A stretch of 64,000 nt of DNA, from positions 1-64,000 of the forward strand of contig NZ_JALEGS010000050.1 in the NCBI RefSeq assembly GCF_022763345.1, written 5' to 3'. The notes beneath the pieces were generated by a model that was not told where the DNA came from, searched no databases, and saw nothing but the letters and a program-made list of their open reading frames with translations. Shown here piece after piece: positions 26,152 through 35,200 of this stretch; position 1 is the stretch's first letter, and every line of letters begins with the position of its first letter. The stretch is from Phaeodactylibacter sp. GTDB taxonomy: Bacteria; Bacteroidota; Bacteroidia; Chitinophagales; Saprospiraceae. The position numbers and the translations under genes were made by a program.

Positions 26152-27364
26152 TTTTACACCGGATATTAACCCGGATTGGGTGGAAGAGGGCTGGTCAGGC
26201 ATGCGGCAAATGCTGGACCAGGAAATGCCCGTTCAACAGCGCCGCCCGTTTGTATGGGTATGGTGGGGTGCAGCGCTGCTGGCCATCGGTATTGGTACAG
26301 GTTGGCTGCTAAAAGATTATGCCGATCAACGGACAGTGATCGGGCAGTTGCCGGTTCCTTCCGCAGGGGCAACGGCAGCTCAATACCCGGAACGCTCAGT
26401 GGCAACACAGGAAACTCCCCTTGCCGGTGCGGAGGCCTCAGCGCCAATTGCAAGCCATACTCCCCTAACGGCAGTAGCACCTGATGACCCATATGCCGCT
26501 TTGCAAACTTCCCCAATTGCCCGACCTGCGAAGCAGGCTGAGTCTAATGCTGCGGCTCAGGAGACACAGACAGCAAGTGCAACGACATCCATAAAGCAGG
26601 AAAAAACACTTACGCTCTCCCCTACCCTTACCGCTATTCCCCCTCTGAACACTCTGGCAGCACTCCGCCCTGCTCCGTTGGAAAATCAAAGCCTTCCGTC
26701 GCTGCCCGAACAGCCTAAGGTTATTAGCCAAACCGCTAAGTCTCCCTGGCAGCCCGGGCTTTTCGTAAGCGGGCGCTACGGTCCGGAACAAGGCACCACA
26801 GGGTATGAAGCAGGTGTTTTTCTCGGCTGGGAGCCTAAAGGATCAAGATGGTACAGCCGCCTTAGCATGAGCTACCTCCGGTTCAGCGCGGACCAGCAAC
26901 TGGAGGAAAGGCAGTTCGCGCTTTCCAACAGCCGCTTCTCCAATAATCCCGCTTTGGTCGACTTAACCCGAGCAGTTGAAACAGTACACTTCACAAATAC
27001 AGCAATCCGGGCTGGCTATCAAATCACCCCAAGACTAGGGATGGAAGGTGGTTTTTTCATGGCGTACCTCACCGGTGCACGGCAGGCAGATGTCTGGACA
27101 AGCACAGGAGCCCCGGACAATAGTGGCGGAATGGACGGAAACGAGGAAAACCTTGCCGCCCTCCACCTGACGAACCGCTCCCAATCGACGGTAGGGTTAA
27201 GCCGCTGGAATGCAGGCTGGACAGCTGGTTTACGATTTAAGTTTAGTAACAATATTTTCACCGCGCTGAATTTTAGCGCCCCATTGACGGACCTTTCAGC
27301 AACAGCCAATCAAAAAACTCCCTTAAACCACAACATTGCCCTGTCACTATTTGGAAGCTTCTGA
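26141..27364 (+). CDS. Putative membrane-anchored anti-sigma partner with C-terminal barrel-like domain
   Basis: A 407-aa protein starting 11 bp before the sigma factor stop. The N-terminal ~35 residues (MQDNFTPDINPDWVEEGWSGMRQMLDQEMP) are cytoplasmic, followed by one membrane helix (FVWVWWGAALLAIGIGTGWLL), a long Ala/Pro/Thr-rich linker, and from residue ~205 a strand-rich domain (GLFVSGRYGPEQGTTGYEAGVFLGW ... GRYIHTN-type strands ... NHNIALSLFGSF). Such anti-sigma-like proteins with one helix pair with ECF sigma factors in Bacteroidota; the extracytoplasmic part is unusual for being an outer-membrane-barrel-like domain. Inferred role: sensing and sigma sequestration. Confidence 0.65.
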   Translation: MQDNFTPDINPDWVEEGWSGMRQMLDQEMPVQQRRPFVWVWWGAALLAIGIGTGWLLKDYADQRTVIGQLPVPSAGATAAQYPERSVATQETPLAGAEASAPIASHTPLTAVAPDDPYAALQTSPIARPAKQAESNAAAQETQTASATTSIKQEKTLTLSPTLTAIPPLNTLAALRPAPLENQSLPSLPEQPKVISQTAKSPWQPGLFVSGRYGPEQGTTGYEAGVFLGWEPKGSRWYSRLSMSYLRFSADQQLEERQFALSNSRFSNNPALVDLTRAVETVHFTNTAIRAGYQITPRLGMEGGFFMAYLTGARQADVWTSTGAPDNSGGMDGNEENLAALHLTNRSQSTVGLSRWNAGWTAGLRFKFSNNIFTALNFSAPLTDLSATANQKTPLNHNIALSLFGSF

Positions 27365-27432
27365 AGCCTGAGTTTCCCTATTTTTTATTAGCTTTTCGCT
27401 CTGAATTTCAGAGTCATTGACCGGAACGAATC

Positions 27433-30400
27433 ATGTCTAAGCTAAAAAAGGGTGATTGCCTGCTCAGGTGTGTTCTTTTTTTTGCGCTATTTTCGAACAG
27501 CTACCTTCTACACGGCCAGGTCAGTGAGGAGCAACTTGTGCATTTTGATATTCAAGACGGCCTGCCTTCCAAGGTCATTTATGGCGTGGAGCAAGACAGT
27601 TCTGGCTTTATTTGGGTCTCCACTGATGTTGGCCTCTCCTACTTTGATGGCTATGAATTTCATACCCTCACCACCAAGGACGGACTGCCCAGTAATGATG
27701 TGATTGGCACCGATTATGTGGACCACAGGCTTTGGGTAAACACGTTGGGACCACTCTCCTACCTCACCTCAGACTATAAGGTCCATTTAGCTCCTATATC
27801 ATCCACCACCTTTTCTTCCTACATTGACCATCAGTTCGTAAAGGCGGACAGTGCGCTTTGGGTAAGCCGGTCAAATGATCTTTTCAGGCTCAATGACGAC
27901 TTGGAACCTCTACCTGTTAACCCGGGCCTCCTCCGGGGGGACAGTACCTATTATTGGGTCTTCGAACATCAAGGCAAGCCCTGGATGGTCAGAAAAAAGA
28001 AAGGTTACAAAACAGAGCTGCTACAAATAGCCGGCAATCAAGTCAACAAGCACTTCGAAGTTGGGGAGCCAAAGGATGAGGTCTTTTACTTCTACTATGC
28101 CTCCAAAGGCTCTTTGCTTTATTGCCACTTTAATGGCAATGTGTTGGTCATCGATACGGAAACCGGGACGGAGAGGGAATTGATTCGGGGGCGGGACCTC
28201 AATAGCCATATTCGGTTGAAAGACGATAATCTCTGGATTATACAGCCGAGAAATGGTGTTGAAGTTTATGCCATTCAGGGAGATACTGCGGCTATTTACC
28301 GGCAAACACTTTTAAAAGGCCAGCAACCATCCAGTGTTCTATTGGACAAAGAGGGCAATGCCTGGATTGCCACACTTGGGAATGGGCTCTACTTTTTGCC
28401 CCGTCAAGCCAGCGCAATACAGGTAGTGCGCAAAGCAAACGGGTTAGCCGAGAATACCATCAACAGCATACTGGCTACCGATCAGTATCTGATCACCGGC
28501 AACCGTAGCAATACCCTTGAATTCTTCACACCCAGCAACACCGGTATGGTGGCAGTGACAGGCCGGAAAACCCTCGCAGACCAACCTGGATTTTTTATCA
28601 CCAACCGGATTCTAAAAATTGTCATGCCCATTCCCGGGCATTATTTTCTGGCTACAGACATCGGCTTGATTCACTACAGCCAGGATAGGGAACAGCTCCT
28701 CCTGCAAGAGGCTATCAAAAACCTGAATATTGGCCTCAATGGAGACCTCATTATTTCCAGTCATAAAGGCATTCGAAGGATAGCAGCAGCTGACCTTGCC
28801 CAAATAGACAAAATGACTGCTCCATGGGAGATGCTCAATAAAAAAGCGGTTAAAATCAAGATTGTTATCCCTGGCCGGTCCTACGCCAGTACAGTAGACC
28901 ATAGTGGAACAATCTGGGCACATACTATTGCCGAAGGCTTAATGCAAATCACCCCGACGGATACCATTTTTTGGAAAAACCGCCACCCCATATTCTCTAC
29001 TCAGATCACTGACCTTGAGATTCTGGCCGACAGCACGGTTTGTGCCAGCACCCGAGGAGAAGGACTGATCCTGATCAAAGACAACCAGTATCGGATACTC
29101 AATCAGGATAGCCTCTTGGCCAGTGACTTTATTAATGTCCTTTACCAGGACCAGCAAGGAGACCTTTGGATTGGAACAAACAAGGGGCTAACCAATTGGA
29201 TTGCCCCCTCTTATGATGGGGGCAGCGCCCAGCTCGTAACCTACAGCAAGTCTGACGGTTTGCTCTCTAACAGTATCAATGATATCGCCCTCTGGCGGGA
29301 GCAGGTATTCATTGCCACCAATGAGGGAGTGATGTACTTCAAGCCCAGCGAAATCATTAATGCGTCACAGTCCCCTAAGCTGGTGCTTTACCCGCCTCAG
29401 GTTAATGACACCATGCTCGTCAAGGCCACTGTAGCCAGTTTAGCTCCTGATGAGAACAATATCCAATTCAGGTTCGCCTCCCTGAATTTCCAGGACCGGC
29501 AGACCATTACCTTTCAGTACCGGCTCAAAGGACTGAACGAGGAATGGGCTTCTACGAAAACACCAGAGGCAAGGTACGCAGGCCTGCAGCCCGGGAGCTA
29601 TACTTTTGAGCTGAGGGCGCTGACGGACAAAGGACAAATCAGCTACCTTCCTACCCCTTTCCATTTCAAGATCAACCGCCCGTTCACCCAGTCCCCTCCA
29701 TTTTACTGGCTATTGTTCATTGGCGCTTTGGCAGTTATGCTGAATATCCTTCAAAGCTTCAACCGCAGGGCTAAAAACCGGGAGCTCAATCAGCTGGTAA
29801 AAGAAAAAACCAAAGCCCTAAAGGAGCAAAACCAAGCGCTGGAAGCTTCCAACGTTAGGCTCCGGCGCTCCAATCAAGAGCTCAATCAGTTTGCTTATGT
29901 AGCCGCCCACGACCTCAAATCGCCCCTGCGCAATATTTCCAGCTTCGTGCAGCTGCTGCGCCGCCGTGCCTATGACAAGCTGAACCAGGAAGAGCTGGAG
30001 TTTATTGACTTTGCAGTAAATGGGACCCAGCAACTGGAGCGGCTTATCGACGACTTGCAGGCTTATTCCCAAATTACCGCATACGCTGAGCAAAGAAGCT
30101 GGAATACCGTTAAAGACCTGGTTGAACATGCCATCGCACAAATACCGGACCTTCAGAAAGAAGGACAGGTGAGCCTTCTTGCCCCGAGCTACAATATCTG
30201 GATCAACACCCGAAACGGGCAGTTGCTTTTTTATCACCTCCTTTCCAATGCCTCGAAGTTCCGGCATCCAGACCACGATTTGATGGTCCGTGTTGGGGCC
30301 AGGGAAGAGAAGGGCAAGCCCTATATCTACGTTGAGGATAATGGCATCGGTATTCACCCGCAGTATCAGGAAAAGATCTTCAAAATATTCCAGCGCCTGC

Positions 30401-30579
30401 ATACCAGCCGGGAATTTCCAGGCACCGGCATTGGCCTTGCGATCTGCAAGAAAATCATTGAGGAAGAGGATGGCCAAATCGGGCTGTCCTCAGAAGAAGG
30501 GAAAGGCGCTACTTTTTATTTCAGCTGCGCTATCTACGAAGAAAGGGAAGCAGCGCTTGCTACTCCCCTTCCTGACTGA
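27433..30579 (+). CDS. Two-component regulator propeller sensor histidine kinase
   Basis: A 1048-aa sensor. After the signal peptide come many Reg_prop-type propeller repeats (SSGFIWVSTDVGLSYFDG, KEGNAWIATLGNGLYFL, QQGDLWIGTNKGLTNW), which form two seven-bladed propellers in HTCS proteins, then a Y_Y_Y module (~690-750), a membrane helix (~757-776), a coiled coil, and the kinase: H-box FAYVAAHDLKSPLRN near residue 825, N-box HLLSNASKF, G boxes VEDNGIGI and GTGIGLAICKKI. Unlike hybrid HTCS there is no receiver or AraC domain, so a separate response regulator must exist; none is adjacent. Ligand unknown. Confidence 0.9.
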   Translation: MSKLKKGDCLLRCVLFFALFSNSYLLHGQVSEEQLVHFDIQDGLPSKVIYGVEQDSSGFIWVSTDVGLSYFDGYEFHTLTTKDGLPSNDVIGTDYVDHRLWVNTLGPLSYLTSDYKVHLAPISSTTFSSYIDHQFVKADSALWVSRSNDLFRLNDDLEPLPVNPGLLRGDSTYYWVFEHQGKPWMVRKKKGYKTELLQIAGNQVNKHFEVGEPKDEVFYFYYASKGSLLYCHFNGNVLVIDTETGTERELIRGRDLNSHIRLKDDNLWIIQPRNGVEVYAIQGDTAAIYRQTLLKGQQPSSVLLDKEGNAWIATLGNGLYFLPRQASAIQVVRKANGLAENTINSILATDQYLITGNRSNTLEFFTPSNTGMVAVTGRKTLADQPGFFITNRILKIVMPIPGHYFLATDIGLIHYSQDREQLLLQEAIKNLNIGLNGDLIISSHKGIRRIAAADLAQIDKMTAPWEMLNKKAVKIKIVIPGRSYASTVDHSGTIWAHTIAEGLMQITPTDTIFWKNRHPIFSTQITDLEILADSTVCASTRGEGLILIKDNQYRILNQDSLLASDFINVLYQDQQGDLWIGTNKGLTNWIAPSYDGGSAQLVTYSKSDGLLSNSINDIALWREQVFIATNEGVMYFKPSEIINASQSPKLVLYPPQVNDTMLVKATVASLAPDENNIQFRFASLNFQDRQTITFQYRLKGLNEEWASTKTPEARYAGLQPGSYTFELRALTDKGQISYLPTPFHFKINRPFTQSPPFYWLLFIGALAVMLNILQSFNRRAKNRELNQLVKEKTKALKEQNQALEASNVRLRRSNQELNQFAYVAAHDLKSPLRNISSFVQLLRRRAYDKLNQEELEFIDFAVNGTQQLERLIDDLQAYSQITAYAEQRSWNTVKDLVEHAIAQIPDLQKEGQVSLLAPSYNIWINTRNGQLLFYHLLSNASKFRHPDHDLMVRVGAREEKGKPYIYVEDNGIGIHPQYQEKIFKIFQRLHTSREFPGTGIGLAICKKIIEEEDGQIGLSSEEGKGATFYFSCAIYEEREAALATPLPD

Positions 30580-30597
30580 CGATCATTTCTGATCTGA

Positions 30598-31206
30598 TTA
30601 CTTGTTCACCACCAGGTTAACCTGTAGGTCAAACTCGTCGTAGATGGTCTTATCACCCAGGTTGTCAAAGAAGCTTCCTGAGCCATAACGAACATTGAAT
30701 TCAGAGCGGTCCACTACAACTTCTGCCACTGCTTTCGCCTTGTCGCCCATATCTTCCACGTTGGCCTGGAACTTAATTTCCTTGGTAATGCCTTTTATGG
30801 TCAGGTCACCAACAATTTTGTACTCGCCTGGCTTGCCCCGAGATACCACCTGAGTAATGTTGAATGAAGCAGTTGGAAACTTGTCCACACTGAAAAAGTC
30901 GTCAGACTTCAAGTGGCCCATAAGTTTTTCCTTCCATTCCCCTTCAAGGTCGTTATTCGTCATGGAGGTCATATCGATCACAAAACTGCCACCAGTTAGC
31001 ATATCGCCGTCGAATTCCAACTCCCCAGACTTCAGCTGAATGTTGCCGGTGTGGGAGCCGGTCACTTTGTAGCCGTTCCATACGATGTTGCTTTCCGCCA
31101 CGCTTACTGTGCGGCGTTCTTTTTCGCCTTCAACGGGATTAGTAAAGCTCATGCCGATCATCGCTACCGCTGCCAGCAGCACAGAGAAAATACTTGCCTT
31201 TTTCAT
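30598..31206 (-). CDS. YceI-family periplasmic protein
   Basis: Lipocalin-like protein, 202 aa, with a signal peptide ending near SFTNP. The YceI pattern is clear: ESNIVWNGYKVTGSHTGNIQLKSGEL, GDLTIKGITKEIKF, AVVEVDRSEFNVRYGSGSFFDNLGDKTIYDEF. YceI proteins bind isoprenoid-type lipids and are often induced by stress; exact ligand unknown. A good promoter and a small leader hairpin are upstream. Divergent from proC. Confidence 0.92.
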   Translation of the reverse strand: MKKASIFSVLLAAVAMIGMSFTNPVEGEKERRTVSVAESNIVWNGYKVTGSHTGNIQLKSGELEFDGDMLTGGSFVIDMTSMTNNDLEGEWKEKLMGHLKSDDFFSVDKFPTASFNITQVVSRGKPGEYKIVGDLTIKGITKEIKFQANVEDMGDKAKAVAEVVVDRSEFNVRYGSGSFFDNLGDKTIYDEFDLQVNLVVNK

Positions 31207-31235
31207 AATGGTTTGGTTTGATTGTTTTTTATGGA

Positions 31236-31256
31236 AAGGGTAACAACGCTACCCTT
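31236..31256 (-). promoter_or_regulatory. Leader hairpin of the YceI transcript
   Basis: AAGGGTA (31236-31242) and TACCCTT (31250-31256) form a 7-bp stem around ACAACGC, between the promoter and the start codon. Confidence 0.45.
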
Positions 31257-31281
31257 GTTAATGTTTAAACTTTGATTGGCA

Positions 31282-31312
31282 CAAATATAGGTGCTTATAA
31301 TCAAAGTTGCAA
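31282..31312 (-). promoter_or_regulatory. Bacteroidota-type promoter of the YceI gene
   Basis: Minus-strand TTG (31312-31310), 20-base spacer, and TATATTTG (31289-31282), an exact fit to the -33/-7 pattern. The start codon is about 76 bp further on. Confidence 0.65.
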
Positions 31313-31394
31313 CATCGAAATGAAAATTTCTGCTTATTCCTGGTAAATTGTAGCTTTACGCCTCATCCGGAGCACCTTTGAAAAATTCAACTTT

Positions 31395-32198
31395 ATGAAA
31401 ATACTGATCATTGGCGGCGGCAATATGGGGCTGACTTATGCCCAAAGCTTCCTGCGATCTCACATCGCCAGTAAGGAGGACATGATGATTCTGGAAAAAT
31501 CGCCTCAAAAAGCGGCAGAGCTGGCCAAAAGAGACATCGGTACCGTTTACGGCAGAGCTGAGGATTGTATCCAGCAGTCTGACCTTGTCATTTTTGCAGT
31601 AAAGCCGCAGGACTCATCTGTGTTGTTTGAGCACATCAAACCACTTATTGACCCGCAACAGGTCTTTCTATCTATAATGGCCGGTGTGAAGCTTTCGACC
31701 ATCTCCGGTAGTTTGGGCGCGGAGAAGGTGATCCGGGCCATGCCCAACCTGCCTGCACAGATTGGCATGGGCATGACCGCCTTTACGTCTTCTGATGCAG
31801 TCACCCGGATAGAGCTCGTCATGGTCCAAAACCTCCTGAACACCACTGGCAAAACTGTCTACGTAGAAAAGGAAGAAGCCATTGATGCGGCTACTGCAAT
31901 ATCTGGCAGTGGGCCGGCTTACGTCTGGTTTTTCATGAAATCCATGATGGATGCCGCCCGTAATATGGGCTTTTCTTACTCTGAGGCAGAACTATTGGTC
32001 AGCCAGACGTTCCGGGGCGCTATAGAACTCTTTAACAAGACAGATTTCACTTGCGAAGAGTGGATTGAGAAGGTTTGTTCCAGGGGGGGCACCACAGAAG
32101 CCGCCCTGGCTTCCTACGATAAGAACCTGGTCCGTGATGACATTATTGCAGGCGCACAGGCCGCGCTTGACCGGGCGGTGGAGCTGGGCAATGGGTAA
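31395..32198 (+). CDS. proC: Pyrroline-5-carboxylate reductase
   Basis: Last step of proline synthesis: NAD(P)H-dependent reduction of pyrroline-5-carboxylate. 267 aa is standard. The Rossmann loop GGGNMG is at residues 7-12; AVKPQD, IRAMPNLPAQIG, SGSGPAYVWFFMKSMMDAA and CSRGGTTEAALASYD are the family signatures. A run of seven G inside the RGGTTE codons is the only local oddity. Converges on the SprB-repeat gene. Confidence 0.96.
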   Translation: MKILIIGGGNMGLTYAQSFLRSHIASKEDMMILEKSPQKAAELAKRDIGTVYGRAEDCIQQSDLVIFAVKPQDSSVLFEHIKPLIDPQQVFLSIMAGVKLSTISGSLGAEKVIRAMPNLPAQIGMGMTAFTSSDAVTRIELVMVQNLLNTTGKTVYVEKEEAIDAATAISGSGPAYVWFFMKSMMDAARNMGFSYSEAELLVSQTFRGAIELFNKTDFTCEEWIEKVCSRGGTTEAALASYDKNLVRDDIIAGAQAALDRAVELGNG

Positions 32199-32233
32199 GG
32201 TGAAACCCAAATTCAAAAAGTACACATAAAAGA

Positions 32234-32258
32234 GGCGGCACCGTTACCAGGCACCGCC
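32234..32258 (-). terminator. Probable terminator of the SprB-repeat gene
   Basis: On the minus strand GGCGG (32258-32254) and CCGCC (32238-32234) close a stem with an internal loop, followed by TCTTTTATG, just beyond the stop codon at 32266. Stem is imperfect. Confidence 0.4.
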
Positions 32259-32265
32259 CCATGCT

Positions 32266-35200
32266 CTATAATCTCAATATCTTAATTTCCACCCGTTGGT
32301 TCCGCCTTCGGCCGTCTTCTGTTCGGTTGGAAAACAAGGGTTTCCGTTTCCCATACCCTTTGTAGAACACCCGGTCTGAAGGGATCCCTTTAGCTACCAT
32401 ATACTCCGCCACAGCGCGGGCACGAGCAGTGGACAACTGATCGCAATACTCGTCCGGAGGCAGGTTATTCGTATGCCCGCCGATTTCCACCACGATGGAA
32501 GGATTGTCTTTGAGGAAAATGTAAATCTCGTTCAGCAAGGGCTTCACCGATTCCTGAATCGTGGAACTGTCCGCTTCGAACTGCAGCTTTTGCATCTGAA
32601 TCGTCTGGCCACTGCTCACGGCGCTGGTCAGTTCCTTCAGTACTCTTTCCGTGATTTCAAAGTCAGCACTTGCTATGCAGCCGTTGGCATCTGTAACGGT
32701 GACACTATGCTGCCCAAGGCCAAGGTTTTCCACTTTAGGGCCCGCAGCCCCGTTGTCCCAGCTGATTTTGTAAGGCGGTGTACCTCCGTTCCCACTTGCT
32801 TCTGCCTTCCCATCTTCACTGGTATCGCTGAATGCAGGCTCTACGCGTCCCAGTTCAGCAGTGAGAGGCTCTGGTGCGGACAGAGAAACAGCGGCTGTTT
32901 TTTCGTTCCCCGCCTCATCGGTCACCGTCACCTCGTAGCTGCCCGCGCCTAGTCCCGTACGGTTTTCACCAGCGGTGCTTTCATCACTCCAGGTGATGGT
33001 GTAAGGTGGTTTGCCTCCGCTGACAGCTGCTTGTACGGCACCATCCGAAGCGCTGCTGCAGGAAATGGGTTGGGTTGCGGACAATTCCACTTCCAGTGGG
33101 AGGATATTCTCGGAAATCACAACCGACGCCTCAGCCGTACAGCCCCTGGCATCCGTAATGGTTACCTGATGGGTAGCCGGTGGCAGTCCGGCTGCCTGTC
33201 CCTCCGTACTTCCTGTGCTCCAGGCGTAGGTATAAGGAGCAGTACCTCCGGTCGCAGTTACCTTGGCAACGCCATCGCTATTGTTCGTGCTGGCTGGCTG
33301 CACCGCTGTGGCTTTCGCGGAAAGCGCTGCCGGCTCTGTCAGAGTTGTTTCGGCCTCTACCGTTGTTCCTGCCGCATCAGTGAGTGTGAGCTGGTAAGCC
33401 CCAGCGGATAAACCTGCTGCCTGGGGCTCTGTGGCGCCATTGCTCCAGGCATAGGCAAACGGTGGCTTTCCACCGGTGATGGCGGCATTCAGAGCGCCTA
33501 CCCCACCCTTACAGCTTATGGGAGCGGAGACTTCCAAATTTAAAGCCAGGGGTAGAATGTTTTCAGTAATCTCCACGCTTTCCTCTGCGGTGCAACCATT
33601 GGCATCCGTAATGGTTACAGTGTGGTTGCCCGGTGGCAGGTTATCCGCCAGGTCGGCGTAGACTTCGGTACTCCAATCATAGGAATAAGGTGGGGTGCCC
33701 CCCTTTCCGGAAGCCTTAGCTTTGCCATCTGAAGCATTCGTGCTAGCGGGCTGAATGATTACTACTTCAACCGATAAAGCTGCCGGTTCGCCAATCGAAA
33801 GCGTGGCGGTAGCGGTAGTGCCGGCTGCATCTGTTACGGTAAGTGAATAATCTCCGGCAGTGAGTTGGCTTGCTTCCGGCCCGTTCTGCCCGCCGCTCCA
33901 TGCATAATTGAATGGAGACTTGCCGCCTGTGACCTCGCTGGCAATGGCACCCGTCGCTGCTCCATTACAACGAACAGGACCTGTCTCCGTAAGCGATACT
34001 TGCAGGGGTAGGATGTTTTCAGTAATGCCCACCGTAGCGGTAGTGGTGCACCCATTGGCATCCGTAATGGTCACTGTATGATCAGCCGGTGGAAGGGACT
34101 CTGCCACTTCTGTGGATGCCCCCGTACTCCATGCATAGGTATAAGGCGGCGTACCACCGGTGGCACTGACCTTGGCTATACCATCTGCATTATTGGTACT
34201 GGCGGGCTGTACAGCAGTGGCTGTTGCCTGTATGGGCTCGGGGGCAGCAAGCGAAAGGGTAGCTTCCGCGGTCGTCCCTTGTGCATCTGTGACGGTTAGG
34301 GCGTACGATCCTGCGCTCAGCTCCGCAAGGGTTTCTGTAGTGCTGCCGTTGCTCCAGGTGTAACGGTAAGGCCCTTTGCCGCCTTTCAAGGAAGCCACCA
34401 GAGCGCCATCCGCTGCTCCGGCGCAGGTAATGGAAGCGTCAGGAGCTATAGTGACCTGAAGCGGTAAAATATCCTCTATCATCTCCACCGAAATGGAAGA
34501 CGTGCACCCTTTCGAATCTGTAACCGTTACGGTTTGCATACCGGCCGGCAACTTGGTAGCCTCAGCACTGATTTCGCCACTGCTCCAGAGGTATTCGTAG
34601 CCTCCATTTCCACCGGAAGCGCTTACCACCGCACGCCCGTCTGCCTGGCCCGGACTGGCTTCTCCAGTAACTTCCACACCGACTTTAAGCTTGGGCGGTG
34701 CCGTCACTTCGACGGTGGCGTTTGAGGTATTGCCTACTACATCAGTTACCGTCAGGCTATAGGTGCCCGCCGGGAGGGCTTTTAATTGTTTTTCGGATGT
34801 GCTGCCATTCGACCAGGCGTAAGCGAAGGGGCCTTTGCCGCCGTCCACTACTGCCGTGAGTTGCCCATCAGCGCCTTCTGTACAGCTTACGGGCTGACTC
34901 ATCTCCAACTGCACCTGAAGGGGAGCGATATCTTCTGTGACTTCTACTTTGGCTGTTGCCTGACAGCCGTTGCCATCGGTTACGGTAACGGTGTAGGCAC
35001 CAGAGGACAGGCGCTCAATTTCGGCTGTACTGGCACCGTTGGTCCACAAATAAGCATAAGGCGTAACACCTCCGCTAACCTCTGCTTTTGCAGCCCCATC
35101 GGAAGCGCCGGTATTCGCAGGTGTCACCTGAACTGCACGGGCTTTTAAAGCGGCTGGTTCTTCGATGGTAAAAGAAGCCTCAGCGGCAGTTCCCGTTGCA

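Noticed and set aside
32083..32089. G7 run inside proC as a phase-variable tract
   Set aside because: Short, coding for a conserved RGGTTE motif in an essential metabolic enzyme.
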